A stretch of 64,000 nt of DNA. It comes from Natrinema salaciae (lineage in GTDB: Archaea; Halobacteriota; Halobacteria; Halobacteriales; Natrialbaceae). The stretch is taken from assembly GCF_900110865.1 (NCBI RefSeq), contig NZ_FOFD01000004.1, forward strand, positions 427,860-491,859. Reading direction: 5' to 3'. Under the pieces are notes generated by a model. It did no database searches. It had not been told where the DNA came from and saw only the letters and a program-made list of their open reading frames with translations. Positions within the stretch are counted from its first letter, which is position 1. Each line of letters opens with the position of its first letter. This document shows, in pieces, positions 15,023-22,977 of this stretch. The position numbers and the translations under genes are program-made.

Positions 15023-16909
15023 ATGAACCGCAAGGAGTTTCGCGATCTCGCCTCGCCGGCGGCGGCACGCGAGGCGATCGACTCGCTGTCCCTCGAGGGT
15101 GGCGTCGAGCGCGTTCCGCTCGAGGCGGCGCGCGGCCGGGTGCTCGTCGCGCGACTCGACGCAGAACTCGACGTGCCGGGATTCGACCGGGCGAGTCTCG
15201 ACGGCTACGCGCTCCGGGCGCGGGACACGTTCGGCGCGGACGAGGCCGATCCGGCTCGACTCGAGCTCGTCGGCGAGGTCCACGCCGGCGCGACACCGGA
15301 CGTGGCGCTCGAGTCGGGAACGGCGGCGGAGATTTCGACCGGCGCGGTGATGCCCGACGGTGCCGATGCGATGGTGCCGGTGGAGCGAACTGATACGGAC
15401 GCCGACGGCGACGACGTGCTGATCCGCACCTCGGTTGCCCCCGGTGACAACGTCATGTTCGCGGGTGCCGACGTGGCTGCGGGCGAGCGCGCGCTCGGTC
15501 CCGGAACCACGATCACGCCCCGGGATATCGGGCTGCTGTCGGCGCTGGGGATCGACGAGGTGCCGGTCCGAGCCAAGCCGCGCGTCGGCATCGTCTCGAC
15601 GGGCGACGAACTCGTCCGACCGGGCGAGGACCTGCACAGCGAGCGCGGAGAGATCTACGACGTCAATAGCTACACCGTCGCCGCAGGGGTCGAAGACGCG
15701 GGCGGGGAGGCGGTCCTCTACCCTCACGCCGGCGACGATCAGGACGAGATGGAACGGATCCTCCGCGAGGCTGCCGACGAGTGCGACCTCGTGCTCTCGT
15801 CGGGGTCCACCAGCGCGAGCGCGGTCGACGTAATCTACCGCGTTATCGAGGAGCGAGGGGAGTTGTTGCTCCACGGCGTGAGCATCAAGCCGGGGAAGCC
15901 GATGTTGATCGGTCGATTGAACGACTCCGCCTACGTCGGGCTGCCCGGCTACCCCGTCTCCGCGATGATGGTTTTCCGAACCTTCGTCGCGCCGGCGATC
16001 CGCGAGGCGGCCGGCGTTCCCGAACCCGCGTCCGCGACGGTTTCCGGACGGCTCGCCCAGCAGGAACGCCACGAACAGGGTCGGCATCGGCTCATGCCCG
16101 TCGGTCTCGTGAAAGACGGCGACGGCGAGATGCTCGTCTACCCCGTCGACAAGGGCAGCGGCGCGACGACCAGCCTCGCCGACGCCGACGGCGTCGTGGA
16201 GGTCGGCCCGGAGACCGACTACCTCGAGGAAGGCGAACCCGTCACGGTCACGCTGTTCTCGCCGGACGTCCGGCCGCCGACGCTGTTCGGCGTCGGCGAG
16301 GACGATCCGACGTTCTCGCGAGTGCTCGACCGGCTCGAGAACCCGCGCTACCTCTCGGTCGGAACGCGGCCCGGCCTGCGACGGCTCCGGGACGGGGTCC
16401 CCGACGTGGCCGTCGCCGCAGGCCCGCTCGAGCGCGATTTCGAGGGCGCGACGGAACTCGACGGGTGGGAGCGCGAGTGGGGGCTGGTCGTCCGCGCCGG
16501 CAACCCGGACGAGATCGATGGACTCGAGGATCTGGTCGATCGCGATCTCCGGTTCGTCAACCGGACGACCGACTCCGGACTGCGCTCGAGCCTGGGCGCG
16601 GCGGTCGCCGAGTTCGCGGCCGAGCGAGGGACCGATCGCCACGAGATCGTCGACGCCGTCGACGGCTTCGATCTCGGACTGCGTGCCCACGAGAGCCCCG
16701 CCCGTAAGGTCATCGCGGGCGACGCCGACGCCGGTCTCGGCCTGCGCGAGACGGCCGACCGGCTCGATCTCGGGTTCGTCTCCCTCGGCGAGCAGCCGGT
16801 GCGCGTGCTCGCGAACGCCGATCGAACGGCGAAGGAGGGGGTCCGGGAACTCGAGGCGGCGCTTTCGGACGCGTCGACGGCGGAACGCGCTCCGGATCGG
16901 TCGGCGTAG
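15023..16909 (+). CDS. moeA2: MoeA fused to a periplasmic-binding-protein-like domain (MoeA2)
   Basis: A 628-residue two-part protein. Residues 1 to about 405 are a MoeA: FDRASLDGYALRARDTFGA, STGAVMPDGADAMVPVE, GDNVMFAGADV, VGIVSTGDELVRPGEDL, SSGSTSASAVD, and GLPGYPVSAMMVFRTF. The remaining 200 residues are a COG1910-like substrate-binding-protein fold (YLSVGTRPGLRRLRDG, DVAVAAGPLERDF, RDLRFVNRTTDSGLRSSL, ADAGLGLRETADRLDLGF) of the type that senses molybdate or tungstate. This MoeA-sensor fusion is the typical second MoeA of archaea and may set metal choice. Start ATG 15023 (MNRKEFRDLAS). A T6 run 30 bases after the stop may end transcription. Confidence 0.93.
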   Translation: MNRKEFRDLASPAAAREAIDSLSLEGGVERVPLEAARGRVLVARLDAELDVPGFDRASLDGYALRARDTFGADEADPARLELVGEVHAGATPDVALESGTAAEISTGAVMPDGADAMVPVERTDTDADGDDVLIRTSVAPGDNVMFAGADVAAGERALGPGTTITPRDIGLLSALGIDEVPVRAKPRVGIVSTGDELVRPGEDLHSERGEIYDVNSYTVAAGVEDAGGEAVLYPHAGDDQDEMERILREAADECDLVLSSGSTSASAVDVIYRVIEERGELLLHGVSIKPGKPMLIGRLNDSAYVGLPGYPVSAMMVFRTFVAPAIREAAGVPEPASATVSGRLAQQERHEQGRHRLMPVGLVKDGDGEMLVYPVDKGSGATTSLADADGVVEVGPETDYLEEGEPVTVTLFSPDVRPPTLFGVGEDDPTFSRVLDRLENPRYLSVGTRPGLRRLRDGVPDVAVAAGPLERDFEGATELDGWEREWGLVVRAGNPDEIDGLEDLVDRDLRFVNRTTDSGLRSSLGAAVAEFAAERGTDRHEIVDAVDGFDLGLRAHESPARKVIAGDADAGLGLRETADRLDLGFVSLGEQPVRVLANADRTAKEGVRELEAALSDASTAERAPDRSA

Positions 16910-16939
16910 TCGAACGACCGAGCGCCCCTGACCGCTCGA

Positions 16940-16945
16940 TTTTTT
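16940..16945 (+). terminator. T-tract terminator after moeA2
   Basis: A run of six T residues 30 bases downstream of the moeA2 stop, followed by another pyrimidine-rich stretch. Archaeal RNA polymerase terminates at T-rich tracts without needing a hairpin. The flank beyond is clearly AT-richer and leads into the transposase remnant. Confidence 0.5.
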
Positions 16946-17045
16946 GTCTTCTAATTGCGGTGCCGAGTTCTCAGTTGTTGGTAATACGATTTCTTTATTC
17001 AGACTGCACCGTGAATGTTTGTCGGGCGATTCTACCTTGTTTTCG

Positions 17046-17273
17046 TCACCAGAAGAAGTGCCTCGAACTCTCCAACACTTCTGATAGATCGGGTGCGTCC
17101 TCAGTATCGATCTCCTCCGTGTCGTAATCGATTGCTTGGAGCACGCGCTTCGCTGTGAACACCTTCACCTCCGCAAGATCGTGCTCCTCACCCAGTTCGT
17201 CCGACCGAATGATGTTCGCCACCACCCAGAGGTTGTAGAGGTGGACGGCAAAATTGAAGTAGAACAGCCGCAT
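17046..17273 (-). pseudogene. C-terminal fragment of an IS transposase
   Basis: 75 codons from the first ATG, with similarity possibly beginning a few codons earlier (to about 17285), resemble the C-terminus of haloarchaeal IS4-type transposases: MRLFYFNFAVHLYNLWVVAN matches the aromatic segment after the last catalytic residue, and an acidic tail ends in SRHFFW. The DDE catalytic core is missing, so the element is dead. The flank at 16930-17045 is AT-rich, as expected for the outer end of an insertion sequence, but no terminal inverted repeat could be paired. The break on the other side coincides with the clipped start of a plus-strand zinc-ribbon gene. The exact IS family is not determinable by eye. 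Confidence 0.65.
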
Positions 17274-17294
17274 CTGCGTCCGTCGACCCTCCTC

Positions 17295-17534
17295 GTGTAC
17301 GTACTCGTCGGCTTCCCCGCCGTCGTCGCTGTTATCTTTCTCCCGTCACTCGGCCCTCTGGGGCTGTTCGTATCCGCGTTTTTCGTCCTTCTCATCGTCG
17401 CGATTCGGTCGTGGAACGACGGCGACGAACGACCGCCCCGGACGAACTGTTCCGAATGCGGCGCGCCGAACGAGCCCGACAGAGTCCGGTGTACGTACTG
17501 CGATTCGCCGCTCGAATCCGTCCACGAGGACTGA
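17295..17534 (+). CDS. Small membrane protein with C-terminal zinc ribbon, 5' end clipped
   Basis: From a GTG at 17295, 79 residues encode two hydrophobic segments (VYVLVGFPAVVAVIFL and GLFVSAFFVLLIVAIR) followed by a cytoplasmic zinc ribbon CSECGAPNEPDRVRCTYC. The reading frame upstream runs through the transposase remnant antisense and is not coding, so the native start was probably lost at the IS junction near 17280. Whether the GTG is used is unknown. A similar layout, one membrane segment plus a C-terminal zinc ribbon, occurs at 56160-56483. Function unknown. Confidence 0.5.
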   Translation: MYVLVGFPAVVAVIFLPSLGPLGLFVSAFFVLLIVAIRSWNDGDERPPRTNCSECGAPNEPDRVRCTYCDSPLESVHED

Positions 17535-17579
17535 TCGTCGAGGCCGCCGTTTTTGGTCGCTCGCTCCCTACGAGCAACC

Positions 17580-18548
17580 ATGCGAATCGTCACGACGCTC
17601 CCCTCGGCGACCGAGACCGTCGCCGCGCTGGGGCTCGAGCCGGTCGGCGTCTCCCACGAGTGCGACTATCCACCGAGCGCGGCCGCCGCGCCGTCGATCA
17701 CCCGGTCGCGAATCGACGTCTCGGCCTCGAGCGGCAAGATCGACCGGCAGGTGCTCGAGACCGCCGACGCCGAGGGTGGGATCTACGACGTCGACGTCGC
17801 GACCCTCGACGACCTCGAGCCGGACGTGATCGTCACGCAGGGGATGTGTGACGTCTGCGCGGTCGACGTGGCCGCGATCGAAGACGCCGCAAACCGGATC
17901 GAGGGGGACCCCGAGATCGTGCCGACCGATCCCCACGGTGTCGCCGACGTGCTGGACGACCTCGAGCGGATCGGCCGCGCGGTCGGCCGCGAGCAGCGCG
18001 CTCGCGAGGTGCGGGCCGACCTCGAGTCGCGAATCGAGGCGATTCGGAACCGAACCGCCGGTTTCGACGCTGCGGACCGCCCGCGCGTGGCGATCTTCGA
18101 CTGGACCGACCCCGTCATGATCGCGGGCCACTGGACGGCCGAACTCGTCGACTGGGCCGGCGGCGAGTACGGGCTTGCCGACGCCGGCGACCGCTCGCGA
18201 CCGCGGGAGTGGGACGACATCCGCGCGTACGATCCCGAGGTCGTGATCGTCGCGCCCTGTGGCTTCGGCCTCGAGCAGATCGCGGAAAACAGGTCGGACC
18301 TCACCGATCGCGAGGGCTGGGACGAACTGTCGGCGGTGCGGGAGGGCCGCGTCTGGGCCATGGACGGCGACCACTACCTCAATCGGCCCGGTCCGCGGCT
18401 CGTCGACACGCTCGAGGCGCTCGCACCGATCGTCCGCCCCGATCGGTTCGACGGGCCGGACCCGGCGGTCGCGGTTCCGTTCGACGAACTCGAGGCGCTC
18501 GACTCCGCCGGTCCCGGGTCCCGACCCGCCGTCGACTCGAGCCCGTGA
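17580..18548 (+). CDS. BtuF-like cobalamin-binding/substrate-binding-fold protein without signal peptide
   Basis: A 322-residue protein of the helical-backbone periplasmic-binding-protein family (BtuF/FecB type). It opens with RIVTTLPSATETVAALGL, has YDVDVATLDDLEPDVIVTQ, the MCDVCAVD cysteine pair, VAIFDWTDPVMIAGHWTAEL, a YDPEVVIVAPCGFGLEQ segment and VWAMDGDHYLNRPGPRLVD. These are typical of proteins annotated as cobalamin-binding. There is no Tat or Sec signal or lipobox, and no BtuC/BtuD genes are adjacent, so it likely works inside the cell, perhaps in corrinoid handling rather than uptake. Its stop overlaps the GTG of the JAMM gene (GTGA), implying coupling. Confidence 0.8.
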   Translation: MRIVTTLPSATETVAALGLEPVGVSHECDYPPSAAAAPSITRSRIDVSASSGKIDRQVLETADAEGGIYDVDVATLDDLEPDVIVTQGMCDVCAVDVAAIEDAANRIEGDPEIVPTDPHGVADVLDDLERIGRAVGREQRAREVRADLESRIEAIRNRTAGFDAADRPRVAIFDWTDPVMIAGHWTAELVDWAGGEYGLADAGDRSRPREWDDIRAYDPEVVIVAPCGFGLEQIAENRSDLTDREGWDELSAVREGRVWAMDGDHYLNRPGPRLVDTLEALAPIVRPDRFDGPDPAVAVPFDELEALDSAGPGSRPAVDSSP

Positions 18549-18964
18549 TCGTCCTGCCGACCGCCGTCCGCAAGGCGATCCTCGAACGCGCCCGCGAGGG
18601 CAGTCCCGAGGAGATCTGTGGGGTCCTCGGCGGCGAATACGAGCCCGACGGGCGGAGCCGCGTGCGGTCGCAGTATCCGGCCGAAAACGTCGCCGAGACC
18701 CCGCGGACGCGGTACGAGATCGACCCCGAGCAGCAGCTGACGATCTTCGAGCGACTCGAGGACCGCGGCGAGGAAATCGTCGGCTTCTATCACTCCCACC
18801 CCCGCGGCCCGCCGCGGCCGAGCGCGACCGACGCTGCGCGGGCGACCTGGCCCGATCGGTCGTACGTTATCGTCTCGCTCGAGCCGCTCGAGGTGGGGTC
18901 GTGGCGGTGGCGGGCGGAGTCCACCGACGGACGATTCGAGCGGGAACGGATCGTCGACGACTGA
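18545..18964 (+). CDS. JAMM/MPN+ metalloprotease, desampylase-like
   Basis: A 139-residue single-domain JAMM (Rpn11-like) zinc isopeptidase. The full motif is present: acidic pair Glu22/Glu23 before CGVLGG, and His83, His85, Ser93 and Asp96 in YHSHPRGPPRPSATDAA. Spacing His85-Ser93-Asp96 equals that of the Haloferax desampylase HvJAMM1, which removes ubiquitin-like SAMPs from target proteins. It starts at GTG 18545, overlapping the stop of the BtuF-like gene by four bases. By homology it should cleave SAMP conjugates, including those on MoaE, which is encoded 12 kb away. Confident in fold and catalytic site; desampylase role is inferred. Confidence 0.88.
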   Translation: MIVLPTAVRKAILERAREGSPEEICGVLGGEYEPDGRSRVRSQYPAENVAETPRTRYEIDPEQQLTIFERLEDRGEEIVGFYHSHPRGPPRPSATDAARATWPDRSYVIVSLEPLEVGSWRWRAESTDGRFERERIVDD

Positions 18965-19411
18965 TGCCCAACGGGTCTAATTCGTCGAATACAAGAAAGG
19001 CATTATATATTTAGAATGACGCATGAATATTAGTACCATTGACAATTCTGTATAGCCATTATCACCCACACGTAGGAACAAACTGCCGGCCAGTCAGAAT
19101 ATCTAGCCAGTCGTATTTGCTATAGTAGTCGTTAGAAGTCATAGCACTACCGCTCGCGAATTAGCGGCCAGCACCGTTCGTGTTAGCCACTCGAGTGCGA
19201 GCGGTGAGTGAATCGTTTCAACGACTTCTGTGGTGCTTTTCTACTGAGAGAGGATTCCACCACGAGGACTGGTTCGACGTTGTGGTTTAGCGCCAATTCT
19301 GTGAGTGAACCGGTGTCGTGAGAGCGATTGGATCGTCCAATCTATAGTATCCTATATGAAATATATAACTAAAATATAAAATTTAATTTGGAGGTGGGCC
19401 CAATAGATATT
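18965..19411. other. AT-rich gene-free stretch with a possible decayed reading frame
   Basis: 447 bases of visibly lower GC between the JAMM gene and the Tat-protein gene. No intact gene is present. On the minus strand, roughly 19160-19345 reads as a short protein-like stretch (SLTELALNHNVEPVLVVESS) bounded by stops, which could be a remnant of an unidentified gene. The last 60 bases hold very AT-rich promoter-like sequence and a GGAGGTG Shine-Dalgarno-like motif at 19390-19396. Confidence 0.45.
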
Positions 19412-20122
19412 ATGGGAGAAAATTACTTCCAGGAGAGGTGAGCAGTTTTGAAGACTACCGGTGCGGTTCTTGCCGGACTTGTCGGCATAGTAGGAACAGG
19501 ATCAGGGCAGCAGAATAGTGAGTACGATCCATCTACGGTTACCTGGTCAGACGAGGAGTCCGTGGTACGTTATAGTAACAGAGTGAATGAACTCAACGAG
19601 AGCCAGCAAAGGGAGATAATAGACGAATTATCCGTCGAACAAGAAGAAGCGATCGTCGCTGCGCAAGATGATCAGTTATCTTACGTCCGTACTCGGACAG
19701 TCAGCAGGGAACAATCGGATATGGCAACTGAAAATAGGGAACCAACAGCGGCTGCTGCCCCTGGGGTGCCCACGAATTACAAAGAATCCGTCGTCGGTTA
19801 CGATGGTATCGGACCGTTCAAAGATAAGAAATTCGAGTTTCGCCATACGATTGAGTGGAACTACGATGGTGACGACTACTACGCAAACGTGAGTAGTATC
19901 AATGGAGAGACGTATGACTGGGTTTGGAGCTATGAGGGGCCAGGTGCAAAAAGTGACGCAGAGTACGGGTCATTTTTCGATCACCGGAGAGAAGGTGTTT
20001 TCGAGGCAGGTATTACTAATCCCACGACGGTTACGCCCCATATAGAACTTCGGGGAACTGCAGACGGTGACGGCAGAACCGTATCTCAAGACGACGACTG
20101 GCCGGACGAAAACCTCCCGTGA
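19412..20122 (+). pseudogene. Secreted protein gene with an in-frame TGA in its Tat signal
   Basis: From ATG 19412, which follows a GGAGGTG motif, the frame reads MGENYFQER, then TGA at 19439-19441, then AVLKTTGAVLAGLVGIVG and a further 200 open codons. Restoring the TGA to CGA would give ERRAVLK and a hydrophobic stretch ending near TGSG, a classic twin-arginine signal peptide. The stop therefore falls on the second arginine. The remainder is acidic, Asn- and Tyr-rich, with a predicted helical part (NELNESQQREIIDELS) and a beta-like C-terminal half; no family is recognised. Translation could restart at TTG 19448, giving 224 residues, but without the Arg pair export would fail. Base composition is unlike the flanks, suggesting acquired DNA. 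Confidence 0.65.
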
Positions 20123-20268
20123 CAGAATACCAAGACACACCTTAGAGATAGCGAAGATCCAGTATATCGAAGCATGGCTACCCTCATGAACTACAAGACT
20201 GCTTGTTGCATGCCGAATCAGGGTCAACAGGTTACAAGATATACTGAACGGACAACTGAGTTGCTACC

Positions 20269-20463
20269 ATGGAAAAGAACGAGAATCCGTTCGACGATTA
20301 CAAGCTTCGGTGTGGGAGAGGACACAGACCAACAGTGACTGAAAAAGCCGAAGTACAACCGGACGACTCACTCGTCCGTCGGTATCGATGTCCGAAATGC
20401 GATCAAGTATTCCGGGTGAGAATGTCAGCGGACGGGTCGACCACTGAGACGGTCCGAGAGTGA
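20269..20463 (+). CDS. Small zinc-finger-like protein
   Basis: 64 residues starting MEKNENPFDDYKLRCGRGH and ending with YRCPKCDQVFRVRMS. One C-x3-H-like pair near residue 15 and a CPKC knuckle near 41-44 could bind a single zinc ion. It lies in the lower-GC stretch after the Tat-protein gene, with no clear promoter beyond an AT-rich upstream. Such stand-alone zinc microproteins are common in haloarchaea and mostly uncharacterised; nucleic-acid or protein binding is possible but not shown. Confidence 0.6.
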   Translation: MEKNENPFDDYKLRCGRGHRPTVTEKAEVQPDDSLVRRYRCPKCDQVFRVRMSADGSTTETVRE

Positions 20464-20525
20464 CGAGTATCATGAGTCTCCGTAGTCGAAACCGATCACC
20501 GATCTACGTGACACCAAACCAGACG

Positions 20526-20563
20526 CTCCGTCCGCTCGAGCCCGAGTTCGAAGACGGACGGAG
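20526..20563. terminator. Inverted repeat between convergent genes
   Basis: A perfect nine-base inverted repeat, CTCCGTCCG at 20526-20534 and CGGACGGAG at 20555-20563, with a 20-base loop. It sits between the convergent ends of the zinc-finger gene (20463) and the minus-strand gene ending at 20631. It could form a hairpin on either transcript and serve as a bidirectional 3' end. Confidence 0.4.
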
Positions 20564-20630
20564 AAACCGGACACCTCAGGCTGTGCGTCCGACGACAGGC
20601 CCGGAGATCGAGAATGTAGTCGGGGAACGC

Positions 20631-21077
20631 TCAGTCGTCCGACTCGTCCTCGAGTTCGTCCGCCCGTTCTCTCGCCTCCGCCGCCCGCTCGCGGAACTCC
20701 TCGATCCGCGTTTGCAGCTTCTTGCCGGCGGTGTACGTGAACTCGTCGGGCATCATCCCGTACTCGATCTCGAGAGTGATCATCGTGTCACAGCCCTCGA
20801 CGATTTCGGGTGCCCAACTGCCCTGTGCCAGCTTGGACTCGTCCGTGACGACGGCCTCGCCGTCCTCGACGTCGATAAAGGCGCTCACGATGTTCCAGAT
20901 GTTCGGATTGCTCGAGCTGACCTCGTCGAACAGCCCCTCGAGGCGCGACTCTTTGATCTCTGCGTCGCGTAGCTCTTCGAGGAGATCCTCGAGGGCGTCG
21001 GCGATTTCGTCGTATCTGGCGGCGTTCTCGCGGAGGTCGGCCGGCGGTTCGTCGGCGTTCGAGTCGGGTCCCGTCAT
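20631..21077 (-). CDS. Uncharacterised haloarchaeal protein with coiled-coil ends
   Basis: 148 residues, strongly acidic. Residues 10-50 and 115-148 are charged helices (ARYDEIADALEDLLEELRDAE and RIEEFRERAAEARERADEL type) likely to form coiled coils, flanking a beta-rich middle with SSSNPNIWNIVSAFIDVEDG and DTMITLEIEYGMMPDEFTY. No known domain recognised. The start at ATG 21077 overlaps the stop of a 12-codon upstream frame (ATGA), which itself begins where a TATA element predicts the transcript start. Confidence 0.75.
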   Translation of the reverse strand: MTGPDSNADEPPADLRENAARYDEIADALEDLLEELRDAEIKESRLEGLFDEVSSSNPNIWNIVSAFIDVEDGEAVVTDESKLAQGSWAPEIVEGCDTMITLEIEYGMMPDEFTYTAGKKLQTRIEEFRERAAEARERADELEDESDD

Positions 21078-21112
21078 CGTAGCCCCTCCGTTTCGTCGGT
21101 GTCCGCAGTCAT
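21074..21112 (-). CDS. Possible 12-residue leader peptide coupled to the downstream gene
   Basis: ATG 21112 opens a frame reading MTADTDETEGLR and stopping at 21074, four bases into the next gene (ATGA overlap). A TATA-like GTTTACAG on the minus strand at 21136-21143 is centred about 27 bases before this ATG, so a leaderless message would begin exactly here. Acidic composition resembles haloarchaeal protein. Ribosomes finishing this frame could reinitiate on the 148-residue gene. Confidence 0.4.
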   Translation of the reverse strand: MTADTDETEGLR

Positions 21113-21367
21113 GTACGACTGGTACCCGCTTCGGCACTGTAAACGTACGCTTCCGTCTCGAGATCGGACGTGGGAACGCGTATCGCGAGTCCGGACGGCG
21201 ACAGCGACTCTCCTGCTTCCGTGGCAACGCGGAACGGCCACACCCTCCCCAGCCGATTCGTTCGCGATCGCAGATCGCTCACTCATCCCTCGCACAGTGT
21301 CGTCTCGCGATTCACTCTCGTTCATCGCTCGACAGCGCGCGCCACCGCAGGATCCGTGTCGGAACGG

Positions 21368-22852
21368 TTACGACGCATTTTCCAGCACGCCCGTCACCCA
21401 GACGCGGTTCGGATCCTCTGTCGCCTCCATCCAGTCGACCAGGCGGTCTCGCATGTCCCGCCGCACGTCCTCGTATGCGGGGTGGTCGATCAGGTTCCGT
21501 AGCTCCGCGGGATCGGCCTCGAGATCGTACAGTTCGTCGATATCCGGCCCGTTGTAGACGTACTTGTACCGATCGGTGCGGACCATCCGCTGGCTGTAGA
21601 GCCCGAACTCGTCGCCGTGGTACTGAGCGAACGTCGAATCCCGCCAGTCGAGGTTCGCGGGCGGCTCGCCGCCGTTCTCGAGCAGGGGAACCAGGCTCCG
21701 GGAATCGAAGTCGTCGGGCACGGGAACGTCGGCGAGCTCGAGGAACGTCGCCGCCAGGTCGTGCAGGTGAACGGGGGCCTCGCTGGTCGTCCCCGTGTCG
21801 GCCACGCCCGGCCAGCGAATCTGTAGCGGAATGTGGTAGGTGTCGTCGTACATCAACGGTCCCTTGTTGAACTGGCGGTGGCTCCCGGCGAAGTCGCCGT
21901 GGTCCGAGGCGTGGACGACGACCGTCTGCTCTGCCAGTCCGTGCTCGTCGACCGCGTCGAGGACCCGTCCGATCTGGTGGTCGATCAGCGTGACGAAGCC
22001 CCAGTACTTCGCGAGCGCTTCGGCCCACAGCTCCCAGTCGAAATCCGCCACGCCGCGGTACGAGAGGTAGTTCTCGTGGACCCGTGGTTTGCCGTCGTAG
22101 GTCTCCGCGTAGCTCGCGGGCGGCTCGATCTCGCCGGGGTCGTACAGCGAGGCGTAGGGCTCCGGGACGACCCAGGGGTGATGGGGGCCGTAGAAGTCCG
22201 CCCGGTGGAAAAAGGGGTCGTCCCGGTCGCCGTCGGCGTGAGCCTCGATCGCGTCGATCGTCCGCTCGGCGAGGAAGTACGCCCGCGTCTCCTCGACGTC
22301 GACGGGCGTCTTCGCGGCGACGAACGTCCCGTTCTCGCCGTCTCGCGGATCGTCGCCGGTGTAGATTTCCTCCTCGAGTTCGACCTCGCCGATCGGCACG
22401 TCGCGCACCTCGCGGTGCTCGCGGAACGCCTCGTCGATGTCGTCGTGGTGTTTGTCGCTGCCGCCGAGATACGAGAAGCCGAAGTCGGCGGGCGTCCGAT
22501 CGCGGCCGGCGTGCCACTTTCCCGTGTACGTGAGGTCGTAGCCGGCCGCGACGAGTTCCTCCGAGAACGTCGGCAGGCCGTCGGGCAGGTTCGCCCGGAT
22601 CGCGTCCGGCTCGTGGCAGTTGTTCAGCATCCCGTGACCGTGCGGGAACTGTCCGGTCAGCAGCGACGCGCGGGCGCTCGAGCAGATACTGATCGGCGTG
22701 AACGCCCGCTCGAAGCGGACGCCCTCGCTCGAGAGCCGGTCCATCGCCGGCGTCTCCACCGGCGGGCCCTCGGATGCGCTGCAGTCGTATCGCTCCTGAT
22801 CGGTGAGCAGGAACAGGACGTTCGGGCGGGTATCGGCGTCAGCGTCGGCCAT
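21368..22852 (-). CDS. Sulfatase/alkaline-phosphatase-superfamily hydrolase
   Basis: A 494-residue cytoplasmic sulfatase-family enzyme expected to hydrolyse sulfate (or phosphate) esters using a metal ion. The N-terminus NVLFLLTDQERYD supplies metal-binding Asp residues, ICSSARASLLTGQFPHGHG is the active-site region, YTGKWHAG and the VVVHASDHGDFAGSHRQFNKG metal-site segment follow, and YKYVYNGPDIDELYDLEADP ends the fold. The nucleophile motif reads C-S-S-A-R: the cysteine and arginine are there, but the proline of the usual C-x-P-x-R is serine. No signal peptide. Start ATG 22852 (MADADADTRPNVLFLL). It stands alone. Confidence 0.88.
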   Translation of the reverse strand: MADADADTRPNVLFLLTDQERYDCSASEGPPVETPAMDRLSSEGVRFERAFTPISICSSARASLLTGQFPHGHGMLNNCHEPDAIRANLPDGLPTFSEELVAAGYDLTYTGKWHAGRDRTPADFGFSYLGGSDKHHDDIDEAFREHREVRDVPIGEVELEEEIYTGDDPRDGENGTFVAAKTPVDVEETRAYFLAERTIDAIEAHADGDRDDPFFHRADFYGPHHPWVVPEPYASLYDPGEIEPPASYAETYDGKPRVHENYLSYRGVADFDWELWAEALAKYWGFVTLIDHQIGRVLDAVDEHGLAEQTVVVHASDHGDFAGSHRQFNKGPLMYDDTYHIPLQIRWPGVADTGTTSEAPVHLHDLAATFLELADVPVPDDFDSRSLVPLLENGGEPPANLDWRDSTFAQYHGDEFGLYSQRMVRTDRYKYVYNGPDIDELYDLEADPAELRNLIDHPAYEDVRRDMRDRLVDWMEATEDPNRVWVTGVLENAS

Positions 22853-22977
22853 CGGGCCAGGTACACCGCCGCCGCAGTTAAGCGTGGGACCTGCAGTCGG
22901 TGACACCGCACGGCGGCGGATAAGTCGTCCCCGTGTGAACCCGACCGTTCATTAGAATCGCGTTCGACGGTCGACGC

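Noticed and set aside
20175-20339. 54-codon plus-strand frame (MATLMNYKTACC start)
   Set aside because: Runs out of frame into the zinc-finger gene and has no promoter or similarity; more likely chance in AT-rich DNA.
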